DNA from: Phytophthora hibernalis
Lineage: Eukaryota; Oomycota; Peronosporomycetes; Peronosporales; Peronosporaceae
NCBI GenBank assembly: GCA_012656075.1
Contig: JAAKBF010000095.1
Coordinates: 124,001 to 188,000, forward strand
Direction: 5' to 3'
DNA: 64,000 nt
This document shows, one piece after another, positions 30,655-40,769 of this stretch; position 1 is the stretch's first letter, and each line of letters starts with the position of its first letter. Below the pieces are notes generated by a model. That model ran no database searches. It was not told the DNA's origin and saw only the letters and a program-made list of their open reading frames with translations. Both the position numbers and the translations under genes were made by a program.

Positions 30655-32015
30655 TTAGACAAAAGTTGGCGAATCGCTTGCCACATTTTGCACGTACATA
30701 ATGAGTTGGACGTCTGCGCCGAGTAGATTCATCTTGTTCACAAAGTTGTTCACCTCAGTCTTGATCCATGGCCGTTTGCTAGCATCATACTGGTATGGCG
30801 TCACGTGTACGAATAGCCTCAGTTGGCTGCACAACATCAGAAAAACAAAAAATCAGTTAAAAGAACGATAGCGCCAGCCACTGCAGTCGAATAGATTACT
30901 CGTAGCGCGCAAGCACCGACAACGCCAGCTCTTCTGTAGGTAAGGCGCCTTCCAATGAGCCGTTGCCAGAGTCCAACCAGTGGATAGAGTTGATCTACCA
31001 CACATTAATATAAACAATTTGCGCGTCATTAGCACCAGCAACCTACAATAACCAACCAAACCACCTACAGCTGAAAAAAATTGCCGCGTGCTAGCAAACG
31101 CAGATCCTTGTCTCACTTGGCCGGTGTTTGACCGTTTCTTGTTGAACGAGTATCGCACCAGCTCCGTCACGAGCTGGTTCAGCACGATGCCTCCTTTGCT
31201 AAAGCCCAGAAGATGCATCGAGAGTGCCGTCGATACATTCACTGTCAACCCGAAACACCACAATGTTCACTTAATATAAAAACCTCCCACTAAAAACCAT
31301 ACAACCGCGTCGTACCTCCTTGACGCCTCAGAGTCGATTGTGTGTTTTGCATCAACGAAGCCAAGTGCTTCGTAGCGTACGCTGTCGGGTCATCTAAAAG
31401 GCACCAAACCTTTAAGAATCTGTCCCACTGCATCACTGCAGTCACTATACCGTACACTCCGTTGCAGCTCCATAGTCATTGGTTGTCACGAAATTGTCGA
31501 AGCTGCTGTAAGCTCCGTGTTTAAAACGACTGGGTCGCACGACCCACACATTGCACGTGTCTCCGAATTTTTCACTCAGCAACTGAGCCACCGCCTCGTA
31601 GGCGTAGTCACTGTAGTCTGCAAAAGGTCCGTCCAGCCTGAGAAAAATAAAAATACATGTACACATATTTTAGTAAAAAAATGCAAAAAGGTAATAAATT
31701 CCCGTACATGGCTGCCTTGAAGTCCTGTACGTCTCCAGGAAGAAAATGACGTTACTGTGTGCAGTGCCACTCTTGGGCACCGAAAGGAAGAGTTCATTTT
31801 CTCTACAAATATCAGGTCATAATGTGAATTTTCCGTTGTAGTGGCCAATTCGCAGGACTCTACCGCAATATTTACCTGTCCAGCCAGCCACGACTGCGCA
31901 GACGGAAGGACACGCGCTCCACGTCATTGTCCTGGTTACAAGGAGATGGTACGGGCGACGGGGTGTCACGCGAAGGCTCACTGGCGCCCAGGACGCCCAG
32001 CATGTAACTCCACAT
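30655..32015 (-). CDS. C2orf69-family (UPF0565) alpha/beta hydrolase-like protein
   Basis: Six exons are supported by GT-AG borders: 32015-31876, 31802-31708, 31637-31316, 31240-31117, 30994-30900, 30826-30655. Conserved family landmarks occur in order: FFPGDVQ-like start of the fold, NVWVVRPSRF with SSFDNFV, LLGFSKGGIVLNQL (nucleophile-elbow GxSxG-like), IHWLDSG, and LFVHVTPYQYDASKRPWI near the C-terminus. The human member is linked to mitochondrial disease; the biochemical role is unclear. Two breaks, near 31738 and 31465, each look like a lost base, and the exon phases otherwise agree. A decayed copy lies at 20735-21330. Confidence 0.8.
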
Positions 32016-32253
32016 TTCGAAGAATGTCAGGAAGAGAAAATGATGTGGACACCTCCAAGAAGACATACAAATCGTGGTTGGAACTGCAACTTCTTATATT
32101 TTTGAAACCCCTAATTATCAGAATCAGAATATCAATTTCAAATAGTTGCAAACTTTACAGCACACGAAACTGCAACATGGTCATGGTGGGATGTGCATAT
32201 ATTTCAGGTATAAAGAGGGAAGGTGTCGTGTGGGGAAACTTGACGGGAGGTGT

Positions 32254-33467
32254 TCACTTCTGGAGCGCAGTGATGGAGATGAAGGTGTGTGTGTCGCTGA
32301 CGAAGCGGCCTTTGACGCGTTGGCGCTTAGCTGCACTGGCACGTCGAGTATCGGAGATCGACATGTCCGACTGCTGTGTGGCCGAGAACGACGGTGTCTT
32401 CCGCTTGGGCTTCCGGCGGCTTACGTCTTCGCCAGTCGGTGGTGGTGGACCAGCAAGCAGAACACCAGGCGGACCCACGAGCAAATTGCTGTGGGGACCT
32501 ACTGCCGGACGTTTCGACCGCTGCCCGTCGATTCGCACTGAGAACGTTGGCACGAAGATCCGCGAGTCCACCTTGACGGGAGCTGCTGGTGCCACCGTCT
32601 GCGTCTTCGTCTGCATCTCTTCTGTCTGCTCCAGGTCTACGAACAACGAGGCTACGTTGTCCACCTCCAGCGCGCCGATCCAGTCGCGCGTTGCCGATCG
32701 GTCTGCTTCATCTTGGCCAGCATTGCTGCTCGCCTCTAACGAGGTGAACAGATCTGCCACCAAATCTACGTTCTTGGCGTCCTCACGATCGGCAGCGGAA
32801 GCCGCTGGCTCCAGTGCGTCCTTGTCCTCCAGCGTGGCTGAGAAAATCTCCGTCAGCACGTCCACGTTCTCAACATCAGTCACTTCATCCACTTCTTGGC
32901 TAACTCCGAGATCATCGAATGAGCCAAAGAGATCCAGCGACTGCTCCTCCAGCTCCTTCGTGTCGACCACATCCACCGGGGACGACGTCATCTCTTCCTG
33001 ACACGCGAACATCTGCCTGATCTCCTCCACATTTACAGCGTCTTCATCCTCAACGAACACACTAAAGTCCACGTCGGACTCCTGCTCCACACACGAGAAG
33101 AACTCGCTGAGTTTGTCCACATTGAGCGAGTCTTCCCCCTCTCTCCTTCCTCCACATGATCCCTCTCTCTGAGCTTGTCCAGGACGGCGTCCCGACAAGC
33201 GACAGCCGCCTCCAGCTCGTTCTCCGGCAGCTGCGACAGACCAACACTCTCGTCGATCTGTCGCAGCTCCAGAGACGCGGCTGAAGGCGGCTTCTCCGCG
33301 CCTAGGCGCCGAGAAGCAGACGCCGCTTGGGGTGACCCATATACGGCGAGTTCTGGTGCCGCATGCCCGGCCAGGCAGTGCGGCGAGTAATAGAGACGGC
33401 TGAGGCGGCGCTCATCTTGATGGCGCTCGCGAACGGAAGAGAGTCGGGCGAGCGAAGGGCGCAGAGT
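32254..33467 (-). CDS. Acidic protein with CCT-motif-like C-terminus
   Basis: The main frame (33198-32254) holds repeated acidic modules of similar form (NVDKLSEFF, NVEEIRQMF, NVDVLTEIF, NVDLVADLF, NVASLFVDL), each about 40 residues apart, followed by a basic C-terminus RRASAAKRQRVKGRFV resembling the end of a CCT domain. CCT domains act in nuclear transcription regulators, so a regulatory role is plausible. Another frame (about 33467-33150) extends it upstream with a helical acidic stretch (LELRQIDESVGLSQLPENEL); the join falls at a CCCCC run (33135-33139). No in-frame ATG was found, so the start is undefined. The last residues may be read from an unrecognised intron. Confidence 0.5.
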
Positions 33468-33812
33468 CTAACTCGGTCGGGAGGCGACGCGAGCGGAAGG
33501 AGAAGGCGGCGGGGCGGTCAGAGCGAGCAAAGACAGCCACACGTAGGCTTCTTCTGCTTGCGGTGGCTCGGGGACTTGACTGGTAGGGGTCAAATTGGGA
33601 AATGACGGTCTCGAGGGAACGTCGCATTCTTTCCCTTGCAGAATGGATACATGGTGTGGTGAACATCGAACGCATGACTGAAATGTATTGAACGCACTTG
33701 TGAAAGTTGATACGCATTACTAATACCGGTGAGTGATGGTCGTGTCGGTGATTGGCTGGAAAACGCACGGGTCTGACGTCACTGCAACGTCGAAGGGTAT
33801 CAGTAACTTCAA

Positions 33813-34696
33813 TCAGGAGTGTTGGGCCTTGCGGTGTCGGATGCAGAGGCCTCCTTTGCGCGCGGCTTGGAAGCACTCGGGTGCAGCACATCGTTTGCCT
33901 CCTCCGTGGCTGTAGCAGAAGCCGCCGGCCTGCGCGCTCTTGTGGCAGATTTTGGCGGCGCAGCGTTTGCCGCCTCCGTGGGAGATGCAGAAGCCTCCGC
34001 CGTGTGCACATTTGCAGCAGCCGTCGATTTTGCACTGCTGACGGCCTCCGTGGGTCATGCAAAAGCCTTTGCGGCGTGCAACACTGCCACAGCCATTGAT
34101 TTTGCACTTGCTGCCGCCGCCGTGAGCTTTGCAGCGTCCGCCGCTCTGCGCCACTGTCTGGCAGCCCTCGAAGTTGCAGCGTTTGCCACCCCGTGGCGAA
34201 TGCAGAAGCCACCAGTAAGCGCGTATTTGTGGCAGTCGGAGATGCCACATTGGCGCCGGTGGTGCGCGTTGTTGCTGCGTTGACACGGTGCCGACGGCGT
34301 GTCGGCGGACAGCAAGTCGTGCAGAGACAGCGGACGACGCGTCTTCGGACTGATGGACGGTGCAGTGTCGACTTGGCTTGGACTGATAGGTGTCATCCCT
34401 GGACTGGTGGGAGAACCAATTGCAGCTTTGGTGGAGGAACCCACAGGAGACTGCGTGGTGGATGGCGTGCCAAGGTTCACGAGACCCATGGCACACTGCA
34501 GTGGCGGCAGCGTGGTGACAATGGAGTTTGCACTGTCGAAGGTGAACAGCGATCGGATACCGGGCAGTCGTGTGGGTTTCACATTGCATCGGCCAGGGAT
34601 GGTCGGCGTGTGGGTGGCCAAGTGGGTGAGGATGGTAGCCGTGAGCTTGAGGCTGTGCAGCTGGTGGTGGGGCTGGTACTGCGCGTGCATGCCCAT
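33813..34696 (-). CDS. Cys/His-repeat zinc protein ('WRKY19-like')
   Basis: The C-terminal half has five or six units of about 25 residues with pattern C-x4-C-x9-C-x2-H and a GGGKRC linker: CGISDCHKYALTGGFCIRHG, then units beginning CNFEGCQ, CKINGCG, CKIDGCC, CAAKICH and CAAPECF. Such repeats are common in oomycete proteins annotated as WRKY19-like, although they lack a WRKY domain. The N-terminal part is Pro/Ser/Thr-rich. The first in-frame ATG is at 34696; the frame is open further upstream without a Met. The only break is at CCCC 34189-34192, exactly between repeat 1 and repeat 2, and fits one lost base. Confidence 0.75.
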
Positions 34697-34829
34697 TGTA
34701 GTAGTGGAGTTGGGTATTGCCGGGGAAGCAAATGGAGGAATGAGACTACGAGCCTTGGGTCCCCGCAGCAGAGATGCTGTCCCTGTAGACGGGAGCAAGC
34801 ATCCTGAGGAGGAGGAGCAAGATCCAAAG

Positions 34830-35430
34830 CGACGATCTTTGGCTCGAAGCGAAGCGTTTGTACCGTATCTGCGGAAGAGGATCAGCGTATCAAGGCGCGA
34901 ACACCTCGTACGCCTGACCGTCGAGCATTGTGGACACCAAAGCTATAAAGTCGGTTTATTGCGCTCGATGGCTTCGATGGCGCCACGATTTCCTGTGCAA
35001 TGCAGAAGCCACACGCGTTTTGAGCGGGATGTATGGCGGCGTGCAGATAGGATGAGTAGACGTAGATGCGCTGACAAACAGTGCTTGGTTCACAACGCCA
35101 TACAATTGTATTGACTCAATACAGCCGAAGGAAATGTCTGGCCGTGGTGAGCCTCGCCTTAGTTTTTAACCTGCATGAATATATAACGGTTGAAGTTGAA
35201 GTGGATAGGTCCACAACAACACTGTTTACCTACCTCGTAAACATAATACCGGGAAATATTCGCTTCATGCGAGACTCGTGTCGTCGAAAGTCCGCCCGCT
35301 TTTGTGGCGGCCAGTCATCATTGCCGGTTGAGCCACCGAAATGGCAATCGCATTTGCTTCAGCTCGAACGGAGTTTGGGCGTTAAAGTTCGTTAATCGGC
35401 TTTATTCGTCGACAGTGCTCGATGTCTTCC
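34830..35430. other. Intergenic, nothing recognised
   Basis: Frames are short and without domain-like content. It separates the Cys/His-repeat gene from fragmentary frames near 35.4-36.7 kb. Confidence 0.4.
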
Positions 35431-35705
35431 TAGCTGCTATTCCGACGTCGATGGTGGCGCTGATACTTGAGTGCAAGTGCAAATCTGCTTTTGCCTCTGC
35501 GTGTGTGAATGCATCGACGCTCTGTTTAACTTGTGCATCTTTGCGAACGCCGCGAGAACGTGACGAAAGACTGAAGCGTCGCCTGATACTGGCGTGTCAA
35601 GACCGATCATCCTGAGTTGCTTGTCGAGTGCGATATACGGAGATCCGAGCTGCAACGAACTGAGCCTTGCTCAGGGTGAGACCATGGCATTGCACGCAGC
35701 AGCAA

Positions 35706-36715
35706 TCAGCTCGTGTAACTCAGATTACCGCTGAAAAGCCGCGAATCGGATGCTCCTTTGACGACTTCACCTCGCCGCGACAAGTGAGCAACGTGCTGAG
35801 AACTAGGCGAACCGCTGAATGACATCCCGCTCAGCTGCGCTCGCACTACAATGTAGGAAGGACTTCGCTTGAAGTGCCCAAGTGATACAAGGGGCTCTTG
35901 TATTACAGAGGGGTGCTTGAAGGCAAATCCACCTGCAATAATAAATAGGAGATGTGCAAGTTGAAGTGGTTTATACCTCTGAAATATTATATGTGCTGTC
36001 ACGACGTGATCATCTCTAGATATTGGCCTGACCGAGTTGGTGCTAACTCTAAGCCAACAATGCACTAAAAGCCGAGTTTTGTTCGCTTCAGCCTCTGGAG
36101 GCAACACTGTGCAATTTGCGGACTGCAAAGCCTCCAACCACGCGTCCAGCGCTACTCACGTGAGACCGGTTGGGGCTGCGCGGCGCTGAGACCGCGTTGA
36201 CTGCTTGGTCAGGCGGTGAAAGCCGGATGCCTTTCAACTGGTGTCGCCTTTGCGTTCGCGCCGTCACTACCAAGCGATCGACGCTCCCAAAAATGCCTGA
36301 CCCGATGAAGTTGTCGATAGTAGCACTGAACCGGACGTCGAATATTTGCTCGCTGTCTGACAAGCGCGCCAAGGTGTCGACGAAGCGCTTCACGCGTGAC
36401 GGATTGGGCTCCGCTGCAGAAAAGCTGGCGCAGTGTTGATTTTGCGTCCACACGACAGACGTCAAAAGATACACGCCGATGTTAGTGCCGATTCGAATTC
36501 GATCGGATCGCGTTTGTGCGATTCCTAGGCTCCTGTACCATGGCCCATGTGGAAGTCGCACTCGATGTGAGCCATTCGCGGGAGTCTATCACCAAAATCC
36601 ACTTTCGTTGATCGTAGACTAAAGCGTGGTACAGCTCCGACCGCATTTCACGGATAACACAGCTTCGGCCAAGAGTTTCGACCATGAGTTGTATATGCTG
36701 CTTGGGTGCTCGCAA
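35706..36715 (-). CDS. Fragmentary hypothetical gene
   Basis: Three partly overlapping frames (36715-36482, 36561-36088, 36137-35706) look like exons of one minus-strand gene: LYHALVYDQRKWILVIDSRE, then SRVKRFVDTLARLSDSEQIFDVRFSATIDNFIG, then a segment after a possible TTTATTATTGCAG acceptor (GGFAFKHPSVIQEPLVSLG). I do not recognise the family and the joins are uncertain. Confidence 0.35.
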
Positions 36716-36719
36716 AGTG

Positions 36720-37186
36720 GACCGCAGTCGTAGGACACAGCGCCGTCGACCGTCCGAATATCGTGAGCGTGGCCGTGCTTCGTAAAGTTCTTTTTGCGTA
36801 GAACGATTGTGCTGTTTCGAGGGAGTTTACACGCTCAAGCTTTTGGTGTTAAATGCCTATCTGAGATTGCGGCGCCACCGTACGTGTAGTCGTGACGGGA
36901 TATCCACTGTGGGGCAAGTGAGAGTCCGCGCGTACCAACGCTGGCGACTAAACCATCTGCAAACCGTTATTCTCGTTGTAGGCGAGCGTGAATGCACTTT
37001 CAATTCATTTATTCCAGCACTATTATAGAAGACCGGCGTTTGAATGCATAAGGAAGAGGACGAATATGGTTTACGGTAAGGATAGTCTTTTTATTGTTTT
37101 GCGTACAAATGGTAAAGAGTCTTCCTATGGCGCTCTTATAAATGGTATAGCGACAGTCGAACAACTCGGTAGGTGTGGAGGTTCCT
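36720..37186. other. Intergenic, nothing recognised
   Basis: No open frame with supportable coding content. Confidence 0.4.
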
Positions 37187-37989
37187 TTAGGCCAGCAGAA
37201 TGGTCTGCAGGAACTCGATGTCGTCGTCGCTCCACGTCTCCTTGTCGCCCGAGCAGGACACAATGGGCATGTAGCCAAAGTTGTCGCCCATGTTGCTGAT
37301 CTCCGCGATCTCATCATCCCTCAGCGCAGGCATGCTGAGCGTGCCCGCCATAGGGATATTCAGGAAGGATTCCGGCGTAAAATCATCGATGCCCGTCGGG
37401 GTCGACTCGTCCTTAGCACCCGCTGAGCCAATCTTGGTAGCTTCAACGTGGACGCTCTGGGGCTGGAACGACAGCACCAAAGGCGACGCAATGCCGTTCT
37501 GGCCGTCCATCATGTAGGAAGGTTGCGGGACCTGAATGGGGGAGCGAGACCCGAAGTTGGGGTTGCGGCTCCGTTGGCGTTGGCAGTGAGCAAGTGCAGC
37601 GGGTGGTGCTGCGGTAGCGGAATGCCGAGAGTCTTCTGCTGCTGGTGCTCGTAGAAAAGTTGTTGAGCCACCGCCATCGAAACCTGCTTCTTGAGCACTG
37701 CGCGACGCTGAGAGCGCTCACGACGACGGACAGCGTGCACCGTCTGATACTTGCGGTCGCTGCGGCGCTGGATCAAGTTTTGCTTGATGCGGTGCTCCTC
37801 GCACAGAGAGTGTGCATCGCCATTGCGCTTGAGGGTGCGTTCGTTGAAGCACTTGCCGGTCTTGTATTGGCACTTGCCGTAGTACGCGCGCTTGGCCGGC
37901 GGTTCACCGTTGGTGGTCATGGGCTCAGCCTCGCGCTTCAAGCCACGAGGAACCTGGTTGTAGGAAGTCGAGTTGGTGTTTGCCGTCAT
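37187..37989 (-). CDS. Conserved Cys/His-cluster putative regulator
   Basis: The start is the ATG at 37989 (MTANTNSTSYNQVPRG). A conserved cluster follows: CQYKTGKCFNERTLKRNG, then SLCEEHRIKQN, and a basic stretch (QRRSDRKYQTVHAVRRRERS) that could bind DNA. A Gln/His/Ala-rich linker precedes an acidic C-terminus (TWSDDDIEFLQTILLA) like a transcriptional activation segment. The frame changes at GGGG 37559-37562 and fits one lost base, after which both halves make one protein of about 265 residues. Function is inferred only from composition. Confidence 0.6.
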
Positions 37990-39680
37990 TTTCGGAAGTG
38001 AGTCGAAGGAGAGGATGTAGAACTGAGCTCTGGTGAATAGGAGCTGAAGGTACAGGACTCGGTACGGCGGGCGGACTGAGGTGTGGTGGGTGGGTGGGTG
38101 AGTCGGCTTTTCGCTCGCAGATGGTCGGCGGGGAGAATTGCAAACTGACGTGCAGCTGGTCGCATGATTGCCGCACGCAATTGCAGCGAGGGTGAGCCAC
38201 CTGGCGTTGGCAGAGACCAGCAGCGCCAAGCGGGACTCTCGATGGAGAAGCAGCGAGGCTATTGTGGTCATGTTTAATAATACCAGTTAGCCTCTCTACA
38301 GTGCATTTGAGAGGCATCAACGGTGACTACAAAAATATCGTGGGAATGTCGGGGTTTGAGTGCAGCGGCCCCGCCTCCATTTTACCGGTGCGCTGCCCCA
38401 AAGCCCCCATTTTCAAGTTGGAGATCGCGTGGATACCAGGGTTATCTGGAATTCCTTAAAAATAAGCTGTGAGCACCACTTAAGATAGTGTTTGGCGAGC
38501 ATGGACCGCAGCCCTCGCTGGCAATATACACGTTAATACGTTGGGGCAGCGCAACGTTTTTCAGGAAGACGCTGTAGAAAGTTCCCGTGCATCCAACTGC
38601 ATTTTGATTTGAATGGTGCCATTTGTCAGTGGAACCAAGTTATTATGGGCACTCGTCCTCGAGTTGAATCGAGGACGGGAACACCTGGCTCAAACTCTAA
38701 ACACACATCTGGTGCCAGCAATTGCGGGGCAGCGGCGAGATCGCGCAACGGATTGAACCGCTGAAGAACATACACCTTTCGGTGATTGAAGTCGTTAAAA
38801 ATATAAATACGTGGGCGCTAGTGAAATGGTTGTGCCCGCTCTTCTCCTTCCGTGGGCAGGATAGAGCAGACCCGAGGACGGTCATTCACGCGCATCTCGC
38901 CGCCACCATCTCGATGGGATCTTGGAGCCATTGACTCACTAGTTGAAGCGAGTCAACGAGTCAACGACTGAAGTCGATCAGATTGCGGCCAAAAGCTTGG
39001 TTGCGGGGCCAGCCCAAATCGGGACGTGCCGATCCGGCAGTCGACTATCCATTGACGCCGCGTCGATCCTTTACAAGTTGCGCATAGCATTCTCGACGAC
39101 ACGTGGTGCCGGGGCTCGTCTCGTTTCCAGTCGTTGCCCAGCTGTCATCGAGAGGATCCTTTGACTCCACAAAGTCGCGTTACATTGGCGCCGGCTGCGA
39201 TAACACCAAGCAAAGACCACACGCGCTCCTTCGAACGAGATCCGCGTCTCCGGCTGCGCTAGGGAGCAGCTTGTAACGAGTGAAATCCAGGAGGCATTTC
39301 GACAGTCACGCCACGACTTAACCGACTTAACCTCTGAGGTCTAAGCAATCGTCTGTGCCCTACGAGACTGTCGATTGTAGCCTTCAAACGCCACAGCATT
39401 AGTGCAACGCTCTCTAGTATTTTCGGTGTCGACAACTTGTAGCACATCCTTCGTCTCGGTGTGCGCAAGTGCTAGAGAGGAGGAAACAACAGTCCATCTC
39501 TGCTGTATCAGGGTCCTGCATCTCGGAAGTCGTCAACTCGGAAAGTCGTCTGGGGGATCTTTAGATCAGCAACGGTGTAAGGTCTGACGATGTACTGTAT
39601 ACACTATCGCTTCTTGTCCTTTTACCAGACGAGGTGAAAAATCGCGTCTATCGGGCACGAACCTTGGACTTGGGCCCTGG
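37990..39680. other. Long intergenic region
   Basis: No recognisable gene. Short frames only; a block near 38340-38460 is G/C-rich with runs of C and may be a repeat remnant, since its CCCCCATTTT string also occurs near 3835. Confidence 0.4.
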
Positions 39681-39839
39681 CGCCACTTGACCTCGGCGAC
39701 ATCAGAGAGAACTCGAGTCGTTCCATTCCTGCCGGTCACGAAAGTCTCTGACGTGAGTGGAAAAGCATTGGAAAGGCTACGTAAGGTTGACTCAGTATCA
39801 CTTCAAGCAAAATGCTCAACAATAATCACACAACAACAA

Positions 39840-40706
39840 ATGGCTTCAGCTCCATTCCGCTACCCTACAGAAACTAAACTTCCATTCTATCAATCCAATT
39901 CCACAGGTTTATTTCATTTCCACCATTATTGTATGCAGCATATAAGCGATCTATACCATTTATTGGAGGATACAATGTTATTTGTAGAACCATCAAAACA
40001 TTTGTACGTGTCCTTCGTGGTAAAAGACCCCTTCGCCTTCATAATGTCTTCAGGTCTGCTGCGTCCGCGAGAGATTTTCTTGGCGCCTCGCTTCGCCATG
40101 TGGCTGCTGGAACCTCCCTCTCTCAGCTCCAGCCACAAAGTCTCCGATCTACTGGCCGAGGATCGTCGGCTGTACTGTAGTCAACTTGGTGTTTCGTTCC
40201 GACCAGCAGGACGCCTCCTTCTGCCATTGGCAACTGCGCCCAGCCCTGACCAGCTCAACACGTTGCGTCTCTGGGTCGATGACAATGCCGACGTCAACGT
40301 TGCAGAGTGTTGGTCGAGTATCCTGGAGCAACAACCGCTTGGCGGTTTTGTGGCTCTCACGGTCTTCAAGCAGCCGTACGCGTCTGCCCCGCGTGTGAGC
40401 AACGTGCCCGGGTGCATTGGTTCGCGTCTGTTGTTTTCGAACCAGCACGTGAAACTCTGGGACTTCTGCGTCCCTCCGCGCCAAAGTTGTGAACTTCACG
40501 AACATTTGCACCCGTACGTGTTCTTCAACCGTACGGCGTGTGAGACTCGAGGGCTGAACGCAACGTTGCAACCATCAGGACCCGTTACGTCATTTAATGC
40601 GTGCGAGTTTCGGTGCGTTGAAATGACCGAGGAACGTCAGATTCACGCCTTTCAAAACCCAGGCGAGGTTGATGTGCAGCAGTATATCATTGAGTTTCTA
40701 GCGTGA
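39840..40706 (+). CDS. Hypothetical protein with cupin-like C-terminal domain
   Basis: The single frame is open from 39687, but the best start is the ATG at 39840 (MASAPFRYPTETKLPFY), giving about 288 residues. The last third resembles a cupin barrel: VKLWDFCVPPRQSCELHEHLHPYVFF has the HxHxxxY-type first motif. The N-terminal two thirds (LYVSFVVKDPFAFIM, EIFLAPRFAMWLLEPP) are not recognised. No breaks. It is transcribed towards the large minus-strand gene that ends at 40770, leaving about 60 bp between the stops. Confidence 0.6.
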   Translation: MASAPFRYPTETKLPFYQSNSTGLFHFHHYCMQHISDLYHLLEDTMLFVEPSKHLYVSFVVKDPFAFIMSSGLLRPREIFLAPRFAMWLLEPPSLSSSHKVSDLLAEDRRLYCSQLGVSFRPAGRLLLPLATAPSPDQLNTLRLWVDDNADVNVAECWSSILEQQPLGGFVALTVFKQPYASAPRVSNVPGCIGSRLLFSNQHVKLWDFCVPPRQSCELHEHLHPYVFFNRTACETRGLNATLQPSGPVTSFNACEFRCVEMTEERQIHAFQNPGEVDVQQYIIEFLA

Positions 40707-40769
40707 ATAAGAAGATGAGGTTGTGTAGGTTCATAAGAAATGATAACTGAATATTGGTTGTTAATGGTT

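Noticed and set aside
33412..34248. Long Arg-rich minus-strand frame overlapping the Cys/His-repeat gene
   Set aside because: It is the shifted shadow of the repeat array; residues follow the base repeat rather than a protein family.
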